A model generated the notes under the pieces. It saw only the letters and a list, made by a program, of their open reading frames with translations. It did not search any database and was not told the origin of the DNA. A program made the position numbers and the translations under genes. Below are positions 15,373 to 23,030 of a stretch of DNA of 45,619 nt, piece after piece (position 1 is the first letter of the stretch; each line of letters starts with the position of its first letter). This stretch comes from Pleomorphomonas koreensis DSM 23070 (lineage in GTDB: Bacteria > Pseudomonadota > Alphaproteobacteria > Rhizobiales > Pleomorphomonadaceae). Location of the stretch: NCBI RefSeq assembly GCF_000425185.1, contig NZ_KE384327.1, forward strand, positions 82,343 to 127,961, given 5' to 3'.

Positions 15373-16467
15373 TCAGCCCGAACGGGCGGCGAGGGCAAAG
15401 CCCTCGTCATTGGGGAATCGCGCGGCGGCCTCCACCGCGACGCGCCGCGCCAGGGCGGCCTCCCCCATCGCCGCGAGCAGCCGGATGCGGCGGCGCGGCA
15501 CCTCCTTCAGATAGCGCTTCGGCAGGCCCGACAGCACGGCATCGGCGACGACACCCGCGTCGAGGCCGGCCAGCAGCCGCTCGGCGCGCGGCGCGTCGCC
15601 CGCCCGCTCGGCTGCCTCGGCGGCCAGCAGCGTCAGGCCGGGGTTGACACCCGGCACCAGCCCCAGCACCTCCTCGGGATCGAGCCCGGCGCCTTCGTCG
15701 AAAGCGGCGCGGGCGGCGGCCAGCCGCGCGTGGGCCGGCCAGTCGACGTCCGGAACCAGCAGGCGCCGCGCCGCCGCCTCGGCGGCGATGTCACGGCGGA
15801 AGGTGGCGACGACCTTGCGGACGACGTTCAGGCTGTAGAGGTGGTCGTGCACCTCGTGGCTGGACCTGAGCGGCACGACCGTCACCGCCTCCGGCAGCGA
15901 CAGCGCCGCGAGACGGGCGCCGACGCCGGCGTCATAGGGATCGTAGAGGCCGACGATCAGCCGCGCCGCGCCCCGGCGCGGCGTCGAAAGCAGCCCGCCG
16001 AGCTCGGCTTCGCCGTCCCGCATGGCGAGGCCGGCCGTCGCCGAGCGGCTGCCCGGCTCGCCGATGCGCCAGTCCGGCGCGAAGGCGTAGAGTTCGGCCT
16101 CCGGCCAGCGCGCCGCCGCCGCCGCCGCGCCAAAGGCGCCCATCGAACTGCCGTAGAGGATGAGGCGGGCCGCGCCGCAGGCTGTCGCTGCGTCGCCGAT
16201 CCGCCGGTCGATGGCGTCGCCGCGATCGCGATACCAGGCGTTGTCCGGCTCGTTCAGCAGCAGGAGGCTGTGGGTGGTGCCGGCGAACAGCCGTTCGAGG
16301 CCGAATTTTCCTTCCGGCACGCGCACCTGGCTGAACACCACCACCAGCGTATCGCCGCCCGGTCGTAACCGGTGGGCGAGGCCGTCGGCGCCCCTGCCGG
16401 CATCGAGACAGGAATCTATCATTTTTCCGGACCGGCCGGTTGCCAGGACCGCCCGGCTGCCGCACAT
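15373..16467 (-). CDS. Alpha/beta-hydrolase-fold protein of unknown substrate
   Basis: The 364-residue product has an alpha/beta-hydrolase-like N-terminal domain with a nucleophile elbow GSSMGA inside RLILYGSSMGAFGAAAAAAR and a likely catalytic His in RSSHEVHDHLYS. After about residue 240 follows an alanine-rich helical region that may hold TPR-like repeats (AAEAAERAGDAPRAERLLAG). I do not recognise a specific enzyme; such proteins occur near polysaccharide or glycosyl-transfer loci. The start is uncertain: 16467 is the longest form, while the ATG at 16422 (MIDSCLDAG) is also reasonable. Neither has a strong ribosome site. It is divergent from the DUF1624 gene, and its upstream region overlaps that gene's promoter. 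Confidence 0.72.
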   Translation of the reverse strand: MCGSRAVLATGRSGKMIDSCLDAGRGADGLAHRLRPGGDTLVVVFSQVRVPEGKFGLERLFAGTTHSLLLLNEPDNAWYRDRGDAIDRRIGDAATACGAARLILYGSSMGAFGAAAAAARWPEAELYAFAPDWRIGEPGSRSATAGLAMRDGEAELGGLLSTPRRGAARLIVGLYDPYDAGVGARLAALSLPEAVTVVPLRSSHEVHDHLYSLNVVRKVVATFRRDIAAEAAARRLLVPDVDWPAHARLAAARAAFDEGAGLDPEEVLGLVPGVNPGLTLLAAEAAERAGDAPRAERLLAGLDAGVVADAVLSGLPKRYLKEVPRRRIRLLAAMGEAALARRVAVEAAARFPNDEGFALAARSG

Positions 16468-16494
16468 CCTTGGACTATGGTGGAGAGAGGGTCC

Positions 16495-17499
16495 ATGGCT
16501 GATTCGTTACCTCGCGAGGCGAGCGCCGGGGGCCGACGCCTGCCGCTGGTCGACGTCGCCCGCGGTGCATTGCTCCTCGCCATGGCCTCCTATCATTTTT
16601 CCTGGGATATCGCCAACGTCCGGCTGGTCGACTGGGGCGTCGCCAGCGATCCGCTCTGGCGCGCCTATGCGGCGGCGATCGCCGGCAGCTTCCTGTTCCT
16701 GTCCGGCCTGTCCTTCCGCCTCGCCGAGCGCGGCGGCCTCGATCCGCTCCGCTATGGAACGCGCCTGGCGCGCCTGGCGCTCGCCGCCGCCGCCGTATCG
16801 GTCGGCACCTACATCGTCTTCCCCGAGGCATGGGTATTCTTCGGCATCCTGCACATGATGCTGCTGGCCAGCCTGCTGGCGCCGCTGCTCGTCCGCCTGC
16901 CGGCGGCGCTGCTCCTGATGCTGGCGGCGGCGGCGCTGGTGCTGCCCGAGGTCTGGCGGTCGCCGGCCTTCGACGGCCTCGGCTGGGGCTTCCTCGGCCT
17001 TGCCGGGACGCCGCCCGTCTCCAACGACCTGGTGCCGGTGTTCCCGTGGATCGCGCCCTATCTCGCCGGCCTCGTCGCTGGCGGGCCGCTGATCCGCCGC
17101 GCCGAGAGCCGGACCGGCGCGCCACCGCTGCGGCGCGGCACCGGCTGGCTCGCCGTGCTCGGCCGCCACTCGCTTCTCTTCTATCTGCTGCATCAGCCGC
17201 TGCTCTACGGTCTCGCCGTCGGCCTTGCCGCCGTGCTGCCGGTCGATCCGGCCGTGCAGCGGGCGAGCTTCATCGGCGACTGCCGGCTCGAATGCACCCG
17301 CCAGGGTGCCGACACCGGCGTCTGCGAGCGCTTCTGCGGCTGCGTCGCCGCCTCGGTCGACGACACCGGCATCTGGAACCAACGCAGCAGCGACCCGTCC
17401 TTCGAGCCGCTCCTCTCCACCGCCGTGCAGGCCTGCGGCGCGCCGGCCGCCGGGCTGCCGGTCGATCCGCTGGCCGGGCCGCCGGCCGACGGCGACTAG
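16495..17499 (+). CDS. DUF1624 / heparan-alpha-glucosaminide N-acetyltransferase-like membrane protein
   Basis: The 334-residue integral membrane protein has eight or more hydrophobic segments and opens with the family phrase RLPLVDVARGALLLAMASYH, containing the Arg-Gly and His positions conserved in DUF1624/HGSNAT-like acyltransferases. LGRHSLLFYLLHQPLLYG near residue 225 is also typical. It probably transfers an acyl group onto a cell-surface sugar across the membrane. The C-terminal 80 residues form a soluble tail with a cysteine cluster (C-x3-C-x9-C-x3-C-x-C in GDCRLECTRQGADTGVCERF and the next residues), possibly metal-binding or disulfide-bonded. The ATG at 16495 follows GAGAGAGG. Confidence 0.85.
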   Translation: MADSLPREASAGGRRLPLVDVARGALLLAMASYHFSWDIANVRLVDWGVASDPLWRAYAAAIAGSFLFLSGLSFRLAERGGLDPLRYGTRLARLALAAAAVSVGTYIVFPEAWVFFGILHMMLLASLLAPLLVRLPAALLLMLAAAALVLPEVWRSPAFDGLGWGFLGLAGTPPVSNDLVPVFPWIAPYLAGLVAGGPLIRRAESRTGAPPLRRGTGWLAVLGRHSLLFYLLHQPLLYGLAVGLAAVLPVDPAVQRASFIGDCRLECTRQGADTGVCERFCGCVAASVDDTGIWNQRSSDPSFEPLLSTAVQACGAPAAGLPVDPLAGPPADGD

Positions 17500-17584
17500 A
17501 ACAACGGGCATGCCTGCAGTCGCGATGGCGGGAAGATGCCGCGCCGGTGCTCGCAGGGCAGCGGGCTGGTGAACGCGGGGGACG

Positions 17585-18781
17585 TCATCCCCGCCGGCGC
17601 CGGCACAGCATCGGCCCGTAGAGAAGCGCGAACAGCAGGAAGGCGGCGACCCAGGCGATCGCCGCCAGCGCCAGCGCCGGCGCGATGAGCGCCGGCCACA
17701 GCGCCGCGACGATCCGGGCGATCGCCGCGATGAAGGCTGAGGCGTAGAGGATCACCGTGCCGGGCGGCGCGGTCAGCGGCTGGCCGGCATGGCTGCGCGA
17801 CGCCCGCGTCATCACCGCCAGCGTCATCAGGCCGATGGCGCCGACGGTCCAGGCATGGAGTGCCGCGGTGGCGAGCGGCGGATCGTCCAGCGCCAGGGCG
17901 GCGGCGGCGATAAGGAAGCCGAGCGGCACGAAACCGTAGGCGACGTGCAGCACGGTGACCAGCGGCTCGGCCAGGGTGCGCCAGCCCTGCCAGCGGACGA
18001 GGCGGACGCCGTGCAAGAGGCCGGCGGCCAGGAGCAGCGCGGCAACGGCGAGCCGGGCGGCGGCGGCCGATGGCGATACCACCCAACCGGCGAAGGCGAC
18101 GACGCCGATCACCATGGCGACGCGGTCGAAGCGGCCGAACGGCGGCGGCAGCGCGCCGGGATTACACCGCTTCAGCCAGTTGGTGGTGAAGCTCGGCACG
18201 ATGCGGCCGCCGATGATCATGATCAGCGACACCGCCGCCGCGATGGCCAGCCGGTGGCCGTAGGCCGACGCGCCGTAGCGCCAGACCTCGTAATGGAACA
18301 GCGCCTGGGCGATGAGCAGGATCGCCAGCGCCACGATCACCTTCAGGTTGCGCCAGTTCTTGCCGTAGATGACCTCGCGGCCCATGATGGCCAGCAATCC
18401 GACCGGGAAGGCCAGCGCCAGCAGCACGACCGCCGGCTGCGGCAGCATCAACGACAGGGTGATGGCGACGCGGCCGGCGAGCCACAGTCCGAACAGGCCG
18501 ACGAGCGGCCAGCCGACCGCCGGCAGCTGTCCGGTCCAGTTGGGAATGGCGGTCAGCAGGAAACCGGTGATGACGGCCGGCACATAGCCGAACAGCAACT
18601 CGTGGATATGCCAGGCGACCGGCGGCAGCGCGCTCGGCACCTCGATGAGGCCGAGGAACCACGGCACCCACAGCGCCACCATGACGGCCGCCTGCAGCGC
18701 GCCGAACAGGAAGAACGGCCGGAACCCGAATGAGAACAGCGCCGGCCCCTGCCATTGCCTGTGCCGGTCCATCGTTCTCAT
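17585..18781 (-). CDS. nnrS: NnrS family protein
   Basis: The 398-residue protein with about 12 membrane segments matches NnrS: FGFRPFFLFGALQAA near the N-terminus, WHIHELLFGYVPAVITGFLL with paired histidines, IGGRIVPSFTTNWL, and LHAWTVGAIGLMTLAVMTRA. NnrS is a haem- and copper-containing membrane protein linked to nitric-oxide stress and denitrification. The ATG at 18781 is set by GAGGAGG seven bases upstream. Elsewhere nnrS is often controlled by an FNR/NnrR-type regulator, but I see no TTGAT-N4-ATCAA box in the 121 bp before it, and no denitrification genes are nearby. Confidence 0.92.
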   Translation of the reverse strand: MRTMDRHRQWQGPALFSFGFRPFFLFGALQAAVMVALWVPWFLGLIEVPSALPPVAWHIHELLFGYVPAVITGFLLTAIPNWTGQLPAVGWPLVGLFGLWLAGRVAITLSLMLPQPAVVLLALAFPVGLLAIMGREVIYGKNWRNLKVIVALAILLIAQALFHYEVWRYGASAYGHRLAIAAAVSLIMIIGGRIVPSFTTNWLKRCNPGALPPPFGRFDRVAMVIGVVAFAGWVVSPSAAAARLAVAALLLAAGLLHGVRLVRWQGWRTLAEPLVTVLHVAYGFVPLGFLIAAAALALDDPPLATAALHAWTVGAIGLMTLAVMTRASRSHAGQPLTAPPGTVILYASAFIAAIARIVAALWPALIAPALALAAIAWVAAFLLFALLYGPMLCRRRRG

Positions 18782-18902
18782 GGCCTTTCCTCCTCGCTGT
18801 CGCGCATCGGCCCGCCTCGGCAACGCTTGCGCGCCGATGCGGTTCGGTCATTATCCGTGAACGGTGCGGCGCGTGGCAAGGACGGCCGCGGGAGCGTGCG
18901 AC

Positions 18903-19232
18903 ATGGGCGAGGCGGTGATCCTGCACGGCCTGAGATTTCGCGGTGCCGAGGCGCGGCCGGTCCAGGCCGAACTGCTCGAGCCGCTCGGCGACGACCGCTG
19001 GCGCGCTGTCGTCACGCCGGCCGGCCGGGCGCGGCCGGGCGACCGGCTACGCTTTGGCGAGCCGTCGGAGAGCAGCGTCTGCCTGCTGAGCTTCCTCGAT
19101 GCCGAGGTCGTCGCGCTTGCCGGCGACGCGGCGGTGCTCGCCTTCGCCTTCTCCGGCCCGGCGCTCACCGAAGCCCTGGACCGCCTCGGCTACCGGCCGC
19201 CGGACCGATCCGGTTCGGCGTCCCTCGCCTGA
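18903..19232 (+). CDS. Free-standing QueA-like beta-barrel domain fragment
   Basis: The 109-residue product resembles only the middle domain of S-adenosylmethionine:tRNA ribosyltransferase-isomerase (QueA). The recognisable phrases are VQAELLEPLGDDRWRAVVTP, GRARPGDRLRF and AVLAFAFSGPALTEALDRLG, which in QueA lead to MPLPPYI. The N-terminal and large C-terminal parts that bind SAM and tRNA are absent, so it cannot be a full QueA enzyme. It has an ATG but no clear ribosome site. It is either a domain-sized relic or a small protein that reuses the domain. It lies divergent from nnrS and convergent with fabI. Confidence 0.62.
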   Translation: MGEAVILHGLRFRGAEARPVQAELLEPLGDDRWRAVVTPAGRARPGDRLRFGEPSESSVCLLSFLDAEVVALAGDAAVLAFAFSGPALTEALDRLGYRPPDRSGSASLA

Positions 19233-19306
19233 GGCACCCCGCCGGCGACGCCAGAGCGTCGGACGATCTCGGACAACCGGATCGTCGTGGACGGCTGCCC
19301 CAGCGC

Positions 19307-20137
19307 TCAGCCGGCCGGCGTATCCTCGGATTCGCGGCGATCCTGCTCCTTCAGCTCCTCGATGCGCGGCATCGACATGATCGAGTAGCCGGAATCGACG
19401 AAGTGGATCTCGCCGGTGACGCCCGACGACAGGTCGGACAGCAGGTAGAGCGCCGAGCGGCCGACTTCGTCGATCGAGACGGTGCGCTTCAGCGGCGCGT
19501 TCTTCTTCTGGAAGTTGAACATCAGCCGGGCGTCGGTGACGCCGGAGCCGGCCAGCGTGCGCACCGGGCCGGCCGAGATGGCGTTGACGCGGATGCCGTC
19601 GCCGCCGAAGTCGGCGGCAAGATAGCGCACCGAACTTTCAAGCGCCGCCTTGGCGACGCCCATGACGTTGTAGTTGGGCATCACGCGCGTCGAGCCGCCG
19701 TAGGTCAGCGTCAGGAGCGTGCCGCCGTCCTGCATCAGCGCGGCCGCCTTGCGTGCCACCTCGGTGAAGGAGAACACCGAGATGACCATGGTGCGCGAGA
19801 AGTTGGCGCGCGTGGTGTCGGCGTAGCGGCTCTTCAGCTCGGTCTTGTCGGAGAAGCCGATGGCGTGCACCAGGAAGTCGATCTTGCCCCACTCGGCCTT
19901 CAGCGCCGCGAACACGGCGTCGACCGACGCTTCGTCCTCGACGTCGCAAGGGAGGAGCAGCTTCGCCCCGACCTCCTCGGCCAGCGGCCGGACGCGGCGG
20001 CCGAAGGCCTCGCCCTGGTAGGTGAAGGCCAGCTCGGCGCCGGCGGCGGCCAGAGCCTTGGCGATACCCCAGGCGATGGAATGATCGTTGGCGACGCCCA
20101 TGATCAGGCCGCGCTTGCCGGCCATCAGTCCGTTCAT
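19307..20137 (-). CDS. fabI: Enoyl-[acyl-carrier-protein] reductase FabI
   Basis: The 276-residue protein is an NADH-dependent enoyl-ACP reductase of fatty-acid elongation. It shows the cofactor motif GVANDHSIAWGIAKAL (residues 14-29), Tyr146 and the catalytic Tyr156 and Lys163 (NYNVMGVAK), and SAGPVRTLAGSGV. FabI is the target of triclosan and isoniazid-class inhibitors. It lies 50 bp downstream of fabB on the same strand, but a strong hairpin at 20160-20183 separates them, so expression may be partly independent. This fabA-fabB-fabI order with a divergent irr gene is typical of Hyphomicrobiales. Confidence 0.97.
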   Translation of the reverse strand: MNGLMAGKRGLIMGVANDHSIAWGIAKALAAAGAELAFTYQGEAFGRRVRPLAEEVGAKLLLPCDVEDEASVDAVFAALKAEWGKIDFLVHAIGFSDKTELKSRYADTTRANFSRTMVISVFSFTEVARKAAALMQDGGTLLTLTYGGSTRVMPNYNVMGVAKAALESSVRYLAADFGGDGIRVNAISAGPVRTLAGSGVTDARLMFNFQKKNAPLKRTVSIDEVGRSALYLLSDLSSGVTGEIHFVDSGYSIMSMPRIEELKEQDRRESEDTPAG

Positions 20138-20159
20138 GATCCAAGTCCTGCAAGAAGAA

Positions 20160-20183
20160 ACCGCCCGGTGGGAGCCGGGCGGT
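20160..20183 (-). terminator. Intrinsic-terminator-like hairpin between fabB and fabI
   Basis: ACCGCCCGG and CCGGGCGGT form a perfect 9-bp stem. On the minus strand it starts five bases after the fabB stop codon and is followed by TTCTTCTTG, a moderate U-rich tail. It probably terminates part of the fabAB transcripts. Confidence 0.65.
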
Positions 20184-20187
20184 CGGG

Positions 20188-21414
20188 TCAGGCGGCGTAA
20201 CGCTGGAAGACCAGCGTGGCGTTGGTACCGCCGAAGCCGAAGCTGTTGGAAAGCACGGTGTCGATCCTGGCGTCGTCGATGCGCGTCCTGACGATCGGCA
20301 TGTCGGCGAAGGCCGGGTCCAGTTCCTCGATGTGGGCGCTCTCGACGATGAAGCGGTTGTTCATCATCAGCAGCGAGTAGATCGCTTCCTGCACGCCGGT
20401 GGCGCCGAGCGAGTGGCCGGTCAGCGACTTGGTGGCCGAGATCGGCGGGCAGTTGTCGGCGCCGCCGAACACCGTGCGGATCGCCTCGATCTCCGGCGCG
20501 TCGCCGGCCGGCGTCGAGGTGGCGTGCGGATTGATGTAGTCCACCTTGCCCTTCACCGTCGACAGCGCCTGGCGCATGCAGCGCACCGCGCCCTCGCCGG
20601 ACGGGGCGACCATGTCGTAACCGTCGGAGGTGGCGCCGTAGCCGACGATCTCGCCGTAGATCTTCGCGCCGCGCGCTTTCGCGTGCTCCAGTTCCTCGAG
20701 GATGAGGACGCCGGCGCCGCCGGCGATGACGAAGCCGTCGCGGTTCTTGTCATAGGCGCGCGAGGCGGTCGACGGCGTGTCGTTGTATTTCGAGGCCATG
20801 GCGCCCATGGCGTCGAACAGCACCGACAGCGTCCAGTCGAGTTCCTCGCAGCCGCCGGCGAACATCACGTCCTGCTTGCCGTACTGGATCGCCTCGTAGG
20901 CGTTGCCGATGCAGTGGTTGGAGGTGGCGCAGGCCGAGGAGATCGAATAGTTGACGCCCTTGATCTTGAACCAGGTGGCCAGCGTCGCCGAGGCGGTGGA
21001 ACTCATGGCCTTCGGCACCGCGAAGGGGCCGACCTTCTTCGACGAGCCGCTGTCGATGGTCTTCAGCGCCGATTCGACGATGGTGCGCGTCGAGGCGCCG
21101 CCCGACCCCATGATGATGCCGGTGCGCTCGTTGGAAATGTCGCCCGCCTCGAGGCCGGCGTCGAGGATCGCCTGATCCATGGCGACGTGGTTCCAGGCGG
21201 TGCCGCCGCCGTGGAAGCGCATGGCACGCCGGTCGACCACCGTTGCCGGATCAAGGGTCGGCGCGCCGTAGACCTGGCAGCGGAAGCCGTGCTCGGCGAA
21301 GGCCGGGGCGAAGGTGATGCCGGAGCGGGCGTCATGGAGGGACGCCAGGACCTCCTGGGTGTTGTTGCCGATCGAGGACACGATGCCCATGCCGGTGACG
21401 ACGACGCGTCTCAT
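20188..21414 (-). CDS. fabB: Beta-ketoacyl-ACP synthase I (FabB)
   Basis: The 408-residue condensing enzyme has the catalytic Cys162 in [12 protein letters not shown], His in [12 protein letters not shown] near residue 297 and His in [12 protein letters not shown] near residue 332, the Cys-His-His triad of KAS I/II enzymes. The best fit is KAS I, which works with FabA in unsaturated fatty-acid synthesis. It follows fabA by 47 bp on the same strand, the standard fabAB operon. Confidence 0.96.
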   Translation of the reverse strand: MRRVVVTGMGIVSSIGNNTQEVLASLHDARSGITFAPAFAEHGFRCQVYGAPTLDPATVVDRRAMRFHGGGTAWNHVAMDQAILDAGLEAGDISNERTGIIMGSGGASTRTIVESALKTIDSGSSKKVGPFAVPKAMSSTASATLATWFKIKGVNYSISSACATSNHCIGNAYEAIQYGKQDVMFAGGCEELDWTLSVLFDAMGAMASKYNDTPSTASRAYDKNRDGFVIAGGAGVLILEELEHAKARGAKIYGEIVGYGATSDGYDMVAPSGEGAVRCMRQALSTVKGKVDYINPHATSTPAGDAPEIEAIRTVFGGADNCPPISATKSLTGHSLGATGVQEAIYSLLMMNNRFIVESAHIEELDPAFADMPIVRTRIDDARIDTVLSNSFGFGGTNATLVFQRYAA

Positions 21415-21461
21415 GGCTGTCTTCCTTGGTTTCTGGCCTTATTTCCGATGCGAAACGGCGC

Positions 21462-21971
21462 TCAGGCGGCCTTGAACAGACCGACGCGCAGATCCGTCGC
21501 CTTGTAGATGGTCTCGCCGTCGGCCTTCAGCCAGCCGTCGGCGATGCCGAGCACCAGCTTGCCGCGCAGCACGCGCTTCAGGTCGACGCCGTATTCGACC
21601 AGCTTGACGGCCGGGGTCACCATGCCGCTGAACTTCACTTCGCCGACCGACAGCGCCCGCCCCTTGCCGGGCGAGCCCGACCAGCCGAGGAAGAAGCCGA
21701 GCATCTGCCAGAGGGCGTCGAGGCCGAGGCAGCCGGGCATCACCGGATCGCCCTTGAAGTGGCAGGGGAAGAACCAGAGGTCAGGCCGGATCGCCAGCGT
21801 GGCGCGGATGAGGCCCTTGCCGAATTCGCCACCCACCTCGGCGATCTCGGCGATGCGGTCGAACATCAGCATCGGCGGCATCGGCAGTTGGGCGTTGCCC
21901 GGCCCGAACAACTCTCCGCGCCCGCAGGTAAGGAGATCCTCATACTCGTAGCTGTTCTTGCGAAGACTCAT
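21462..21971 (-). CDS. fabA: 3-hydroxydecanoyl-ACP dehydratase/isomerase FabA
   Basis: The 169-residue hot-dog enzyme dehydrates beta-hydroxydecanoyl-ACP and isomerises the trans-2 to the cis-3 double bond, the step that starts unsaturated fatty-acid synthesis. The active site is seen as His71 ([14 protein letters not shown]) and Asp85 ([10 protein letters not shown]). It is the first gene of the fabA-fabB unit. Its 5' leader contains a perfect inverted repeat at 21998-22018, and it is divergent from irr. Confidence 0.97.
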   Translation of the reverse strand: MSLRKNSYEYEDLLTCGRGELFGPGNAQLPMPPMLMFDRIAEIAEVGGEFGKGLIRATLAIRPDLWFFPCHFKGDPVMPGCLGLDALWQMLGFFLGWSGSPGKGRALSVGEVKFSGMVTPAVKLVEYGVDLKRVLRGKLVLGIADGWLKADGETIYKATDLRVGLFKAA

Positions 21972-21997
21972 GCTGCTGTCCGTACCTTATTCCTCAT

Positions 21998-22018
21998 GGC
22001 GCCGCGTAAAGCGGCGCC
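21998..22018. promoter_or_regulatory. Perfect inverted repeat in the fabA leader
   Basis: GGCGCCGC and GCGGCGCC flank the spacer GTAAA, 26 bp upstream of the fabA start. It could be a protein-binding palindrome or a leader hairpin in the fabA mRNA. No regulator is identified. Confidence 0.4.
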
Positions 22019-22127
22019 GGTCGCCGTCCATGCGGGCGGTTTTCACGTGGTCGGTCGATCTCTAACACAGCAAAAGCGTCCTCGAAAGCCTTGCGGCACG
22101 CGCCGGGACGGGCATTTTGGCGCGTTC

Positions 22128-22155
22128 TTGCAGTCTGGCGCCACTTTGCTAATAT
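22128..22155 (+). promoter_or_regulatory. irr: Sigma-70-type promoter of irr
   Basis: TTGCAG (22128-22133), a 16-bp spacer and TAATAT (22150-22155) form a good housekeeping promoter. The -10 box overlaps an in-frame ATG at 22154, so transcription should begin around 22162 and that ATG cannot be the start used. This supports a start at 22202 or 22214 for irr. Confidence 0.6.
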
Positions 22156-22201
22156 GTCGCAATCGAAAAAGTTCCAGCCGGCGTTGCCGGCCACCCCCTG
22201 G

Positions 22202-22717
22202 ATGACCAACATCATGGACCGCCCCCTGACTTCCAGCCCGCCGATCGCCGTCACCGAAACGGCACGCCGCCTCACCGCGGGCGCCCAGCCGGCGCCCGGC
22301 GCGTCCCTGATCACCAGGATTCCGGTGCGCACGCGCCTCAGGGACGTCGGCCTCAGGCCGACCCGCCAGCGCGTGGCGCTGGCCGAGATCCTGTTCTCGC
22401 ACGGCCACCGGCATCTGTCCGCCGAGGACCTGCACGCCGAGGCGGTGACCGCCAAGGTGCCGGTGTCGCTGGCCACCGTCTACAACACGCTGAACCAGTT
22501 CACCGAAGCCGGCCTGCTGCGCGAGGTGGCCGTCGAGGGCACGCGCACCTATTTCGACACCAATACCGACGACCATCACCATTTCTACGTCGAGGACGAG
22601 AACCGGGTGTTCGACATCCCCGGCGCCCACGTGGCGATCGGCGAGCTGCCGCCGGCACCCGAGGGCATGGAGATCGTCCGCGTCGACGTGGTGGTCCGCC
22701 TGCGGCCCAAGCGGTAA
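22202..22717 (+). CDS. irr: Fur-family iron response regulator Irr
   Basis: The 171-residue protein has the Fur winged-helix domain (LRDVGLRPTRQRVALAEIL, then VPVSLATVYNTLNQFTEAGL) and the Irr-type histidine run DDHHHFY at residues 124-129, the haem- and metal-sensing HxH site. Irr represses or activates iron and haem genes under iron limitation and is degraded in response to haem in Bradyrhizobium. The N-terminal Cys-Pro haem motif of Bradyrhizobium Irr is not seen here, as in many other genera. The start is 22202, or 22214 (MDRPLTSS); both lack a strong ribosome site. Its position divergent from fabA is the usual one in Hyphomicrobiales. A terminator follows at 22727. Confidence 0.93.
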   Translation: MTNIMDRPLTSSPPIAVTETARRLTAGAQPAPGASLITRIPVRTRLRDVGLRPTRQRVALAEILFSHGHRHLSAEDLHAEAVTAKVPVSLATVYNTLNQFTEAGLLREVAVEGTRTYFDTNTDDHHHFYVEDENRVFDIPGAHVAIGELPPAPEGMEIVRVDVVVRLRPKR

Positions 22718-22726
22718 GGAAACCAG

Positions 22727-22746
22727 GCAGACGCCGGTCTGCTTTT
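22727..22746 (+). terminator. Intrinsic terminator of irr
   Basis: GCAGAC and GTCTGC form a 6-bp stem with a GCCG loop, directly followed by TTTT and a pyrimidine run, ten bases after the irr stop. Confidence 0.65.
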
Positions 22747-22783
22747 CTCCTGCCTCGGTAGCCGGCGGGGCTTTTAGTCGCAG

Positions 22784-22893
22784 CCTCAGTCGCCGGCGGG
22801 CCTCCGCTTCGCTTTGCGTCTTTCGGGGCTTCGTCCCGAAAGACCCGGTGCGCGCGGCGGCGCTTGGCGCCAGAAGCCGCTTTTGCGGCTTCT
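22784..22893. repeat. Dispersed palindromic element, copy B
   Basis: A full copy: a GCCTCAGTCGCCGGCGGGCC leader, a TTCGCTTTGC segment, a perfect 10-bp stem GTCTTTCGGG/CCCGAAAGAC (22818-22844) with loop GCTTCGT, a GGCGCTTGGCGCC core, and a terminal stem AGAAGCCGC/GCGGCTTCT (22872-22893) followed by TGTCTTTTT, which could also terminate plus-strand transcripts. It stands in tandem with copy C between the convergent irr and gntR genes. The whole 309-bp gap holds only the irr terminator and these two copies. Confidence 0.8.
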
Positions 22894-22906
22894 TGTCTTT
22901 TTCCTG

Positions 22907-23030
22907 CCTCGGACGCCGGCGGGCCTCCGGCCCTTAGGCTTTACGCTCCGCTGGGCGCATTTCGAGGCCTGCCTCGAAATGCCGCTCCGCGCGGCGCGGC
23001 CCGGCGCCGGAAGCCGCTCTCCGGCTTCAG
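22907..23030. repeat. Dispersed palindromic element, copy C
   Basis: The copy has the same leader (ACGCCGGCGGGCCTCCGGCC, then GGCTTTACGCTCCGC), but its central stem is GCATTTCGAGG/CCTCGAAATGC (22957-22982), a different sequence that is still perfectly paired. It ends with GGAAGCCG...CGGCTTCAG, which overlaps the stop codon of the gntR gene. The paired changes relative to copy B suggest the hairpin itself is maintained. Confidence 0.8.

Noticed and set aside
18782-18902. FNR/NnrR box upstream of nnrS
   Set aside because: No TTGAT-N4-ATCAA-like sequence found on reading both strands.
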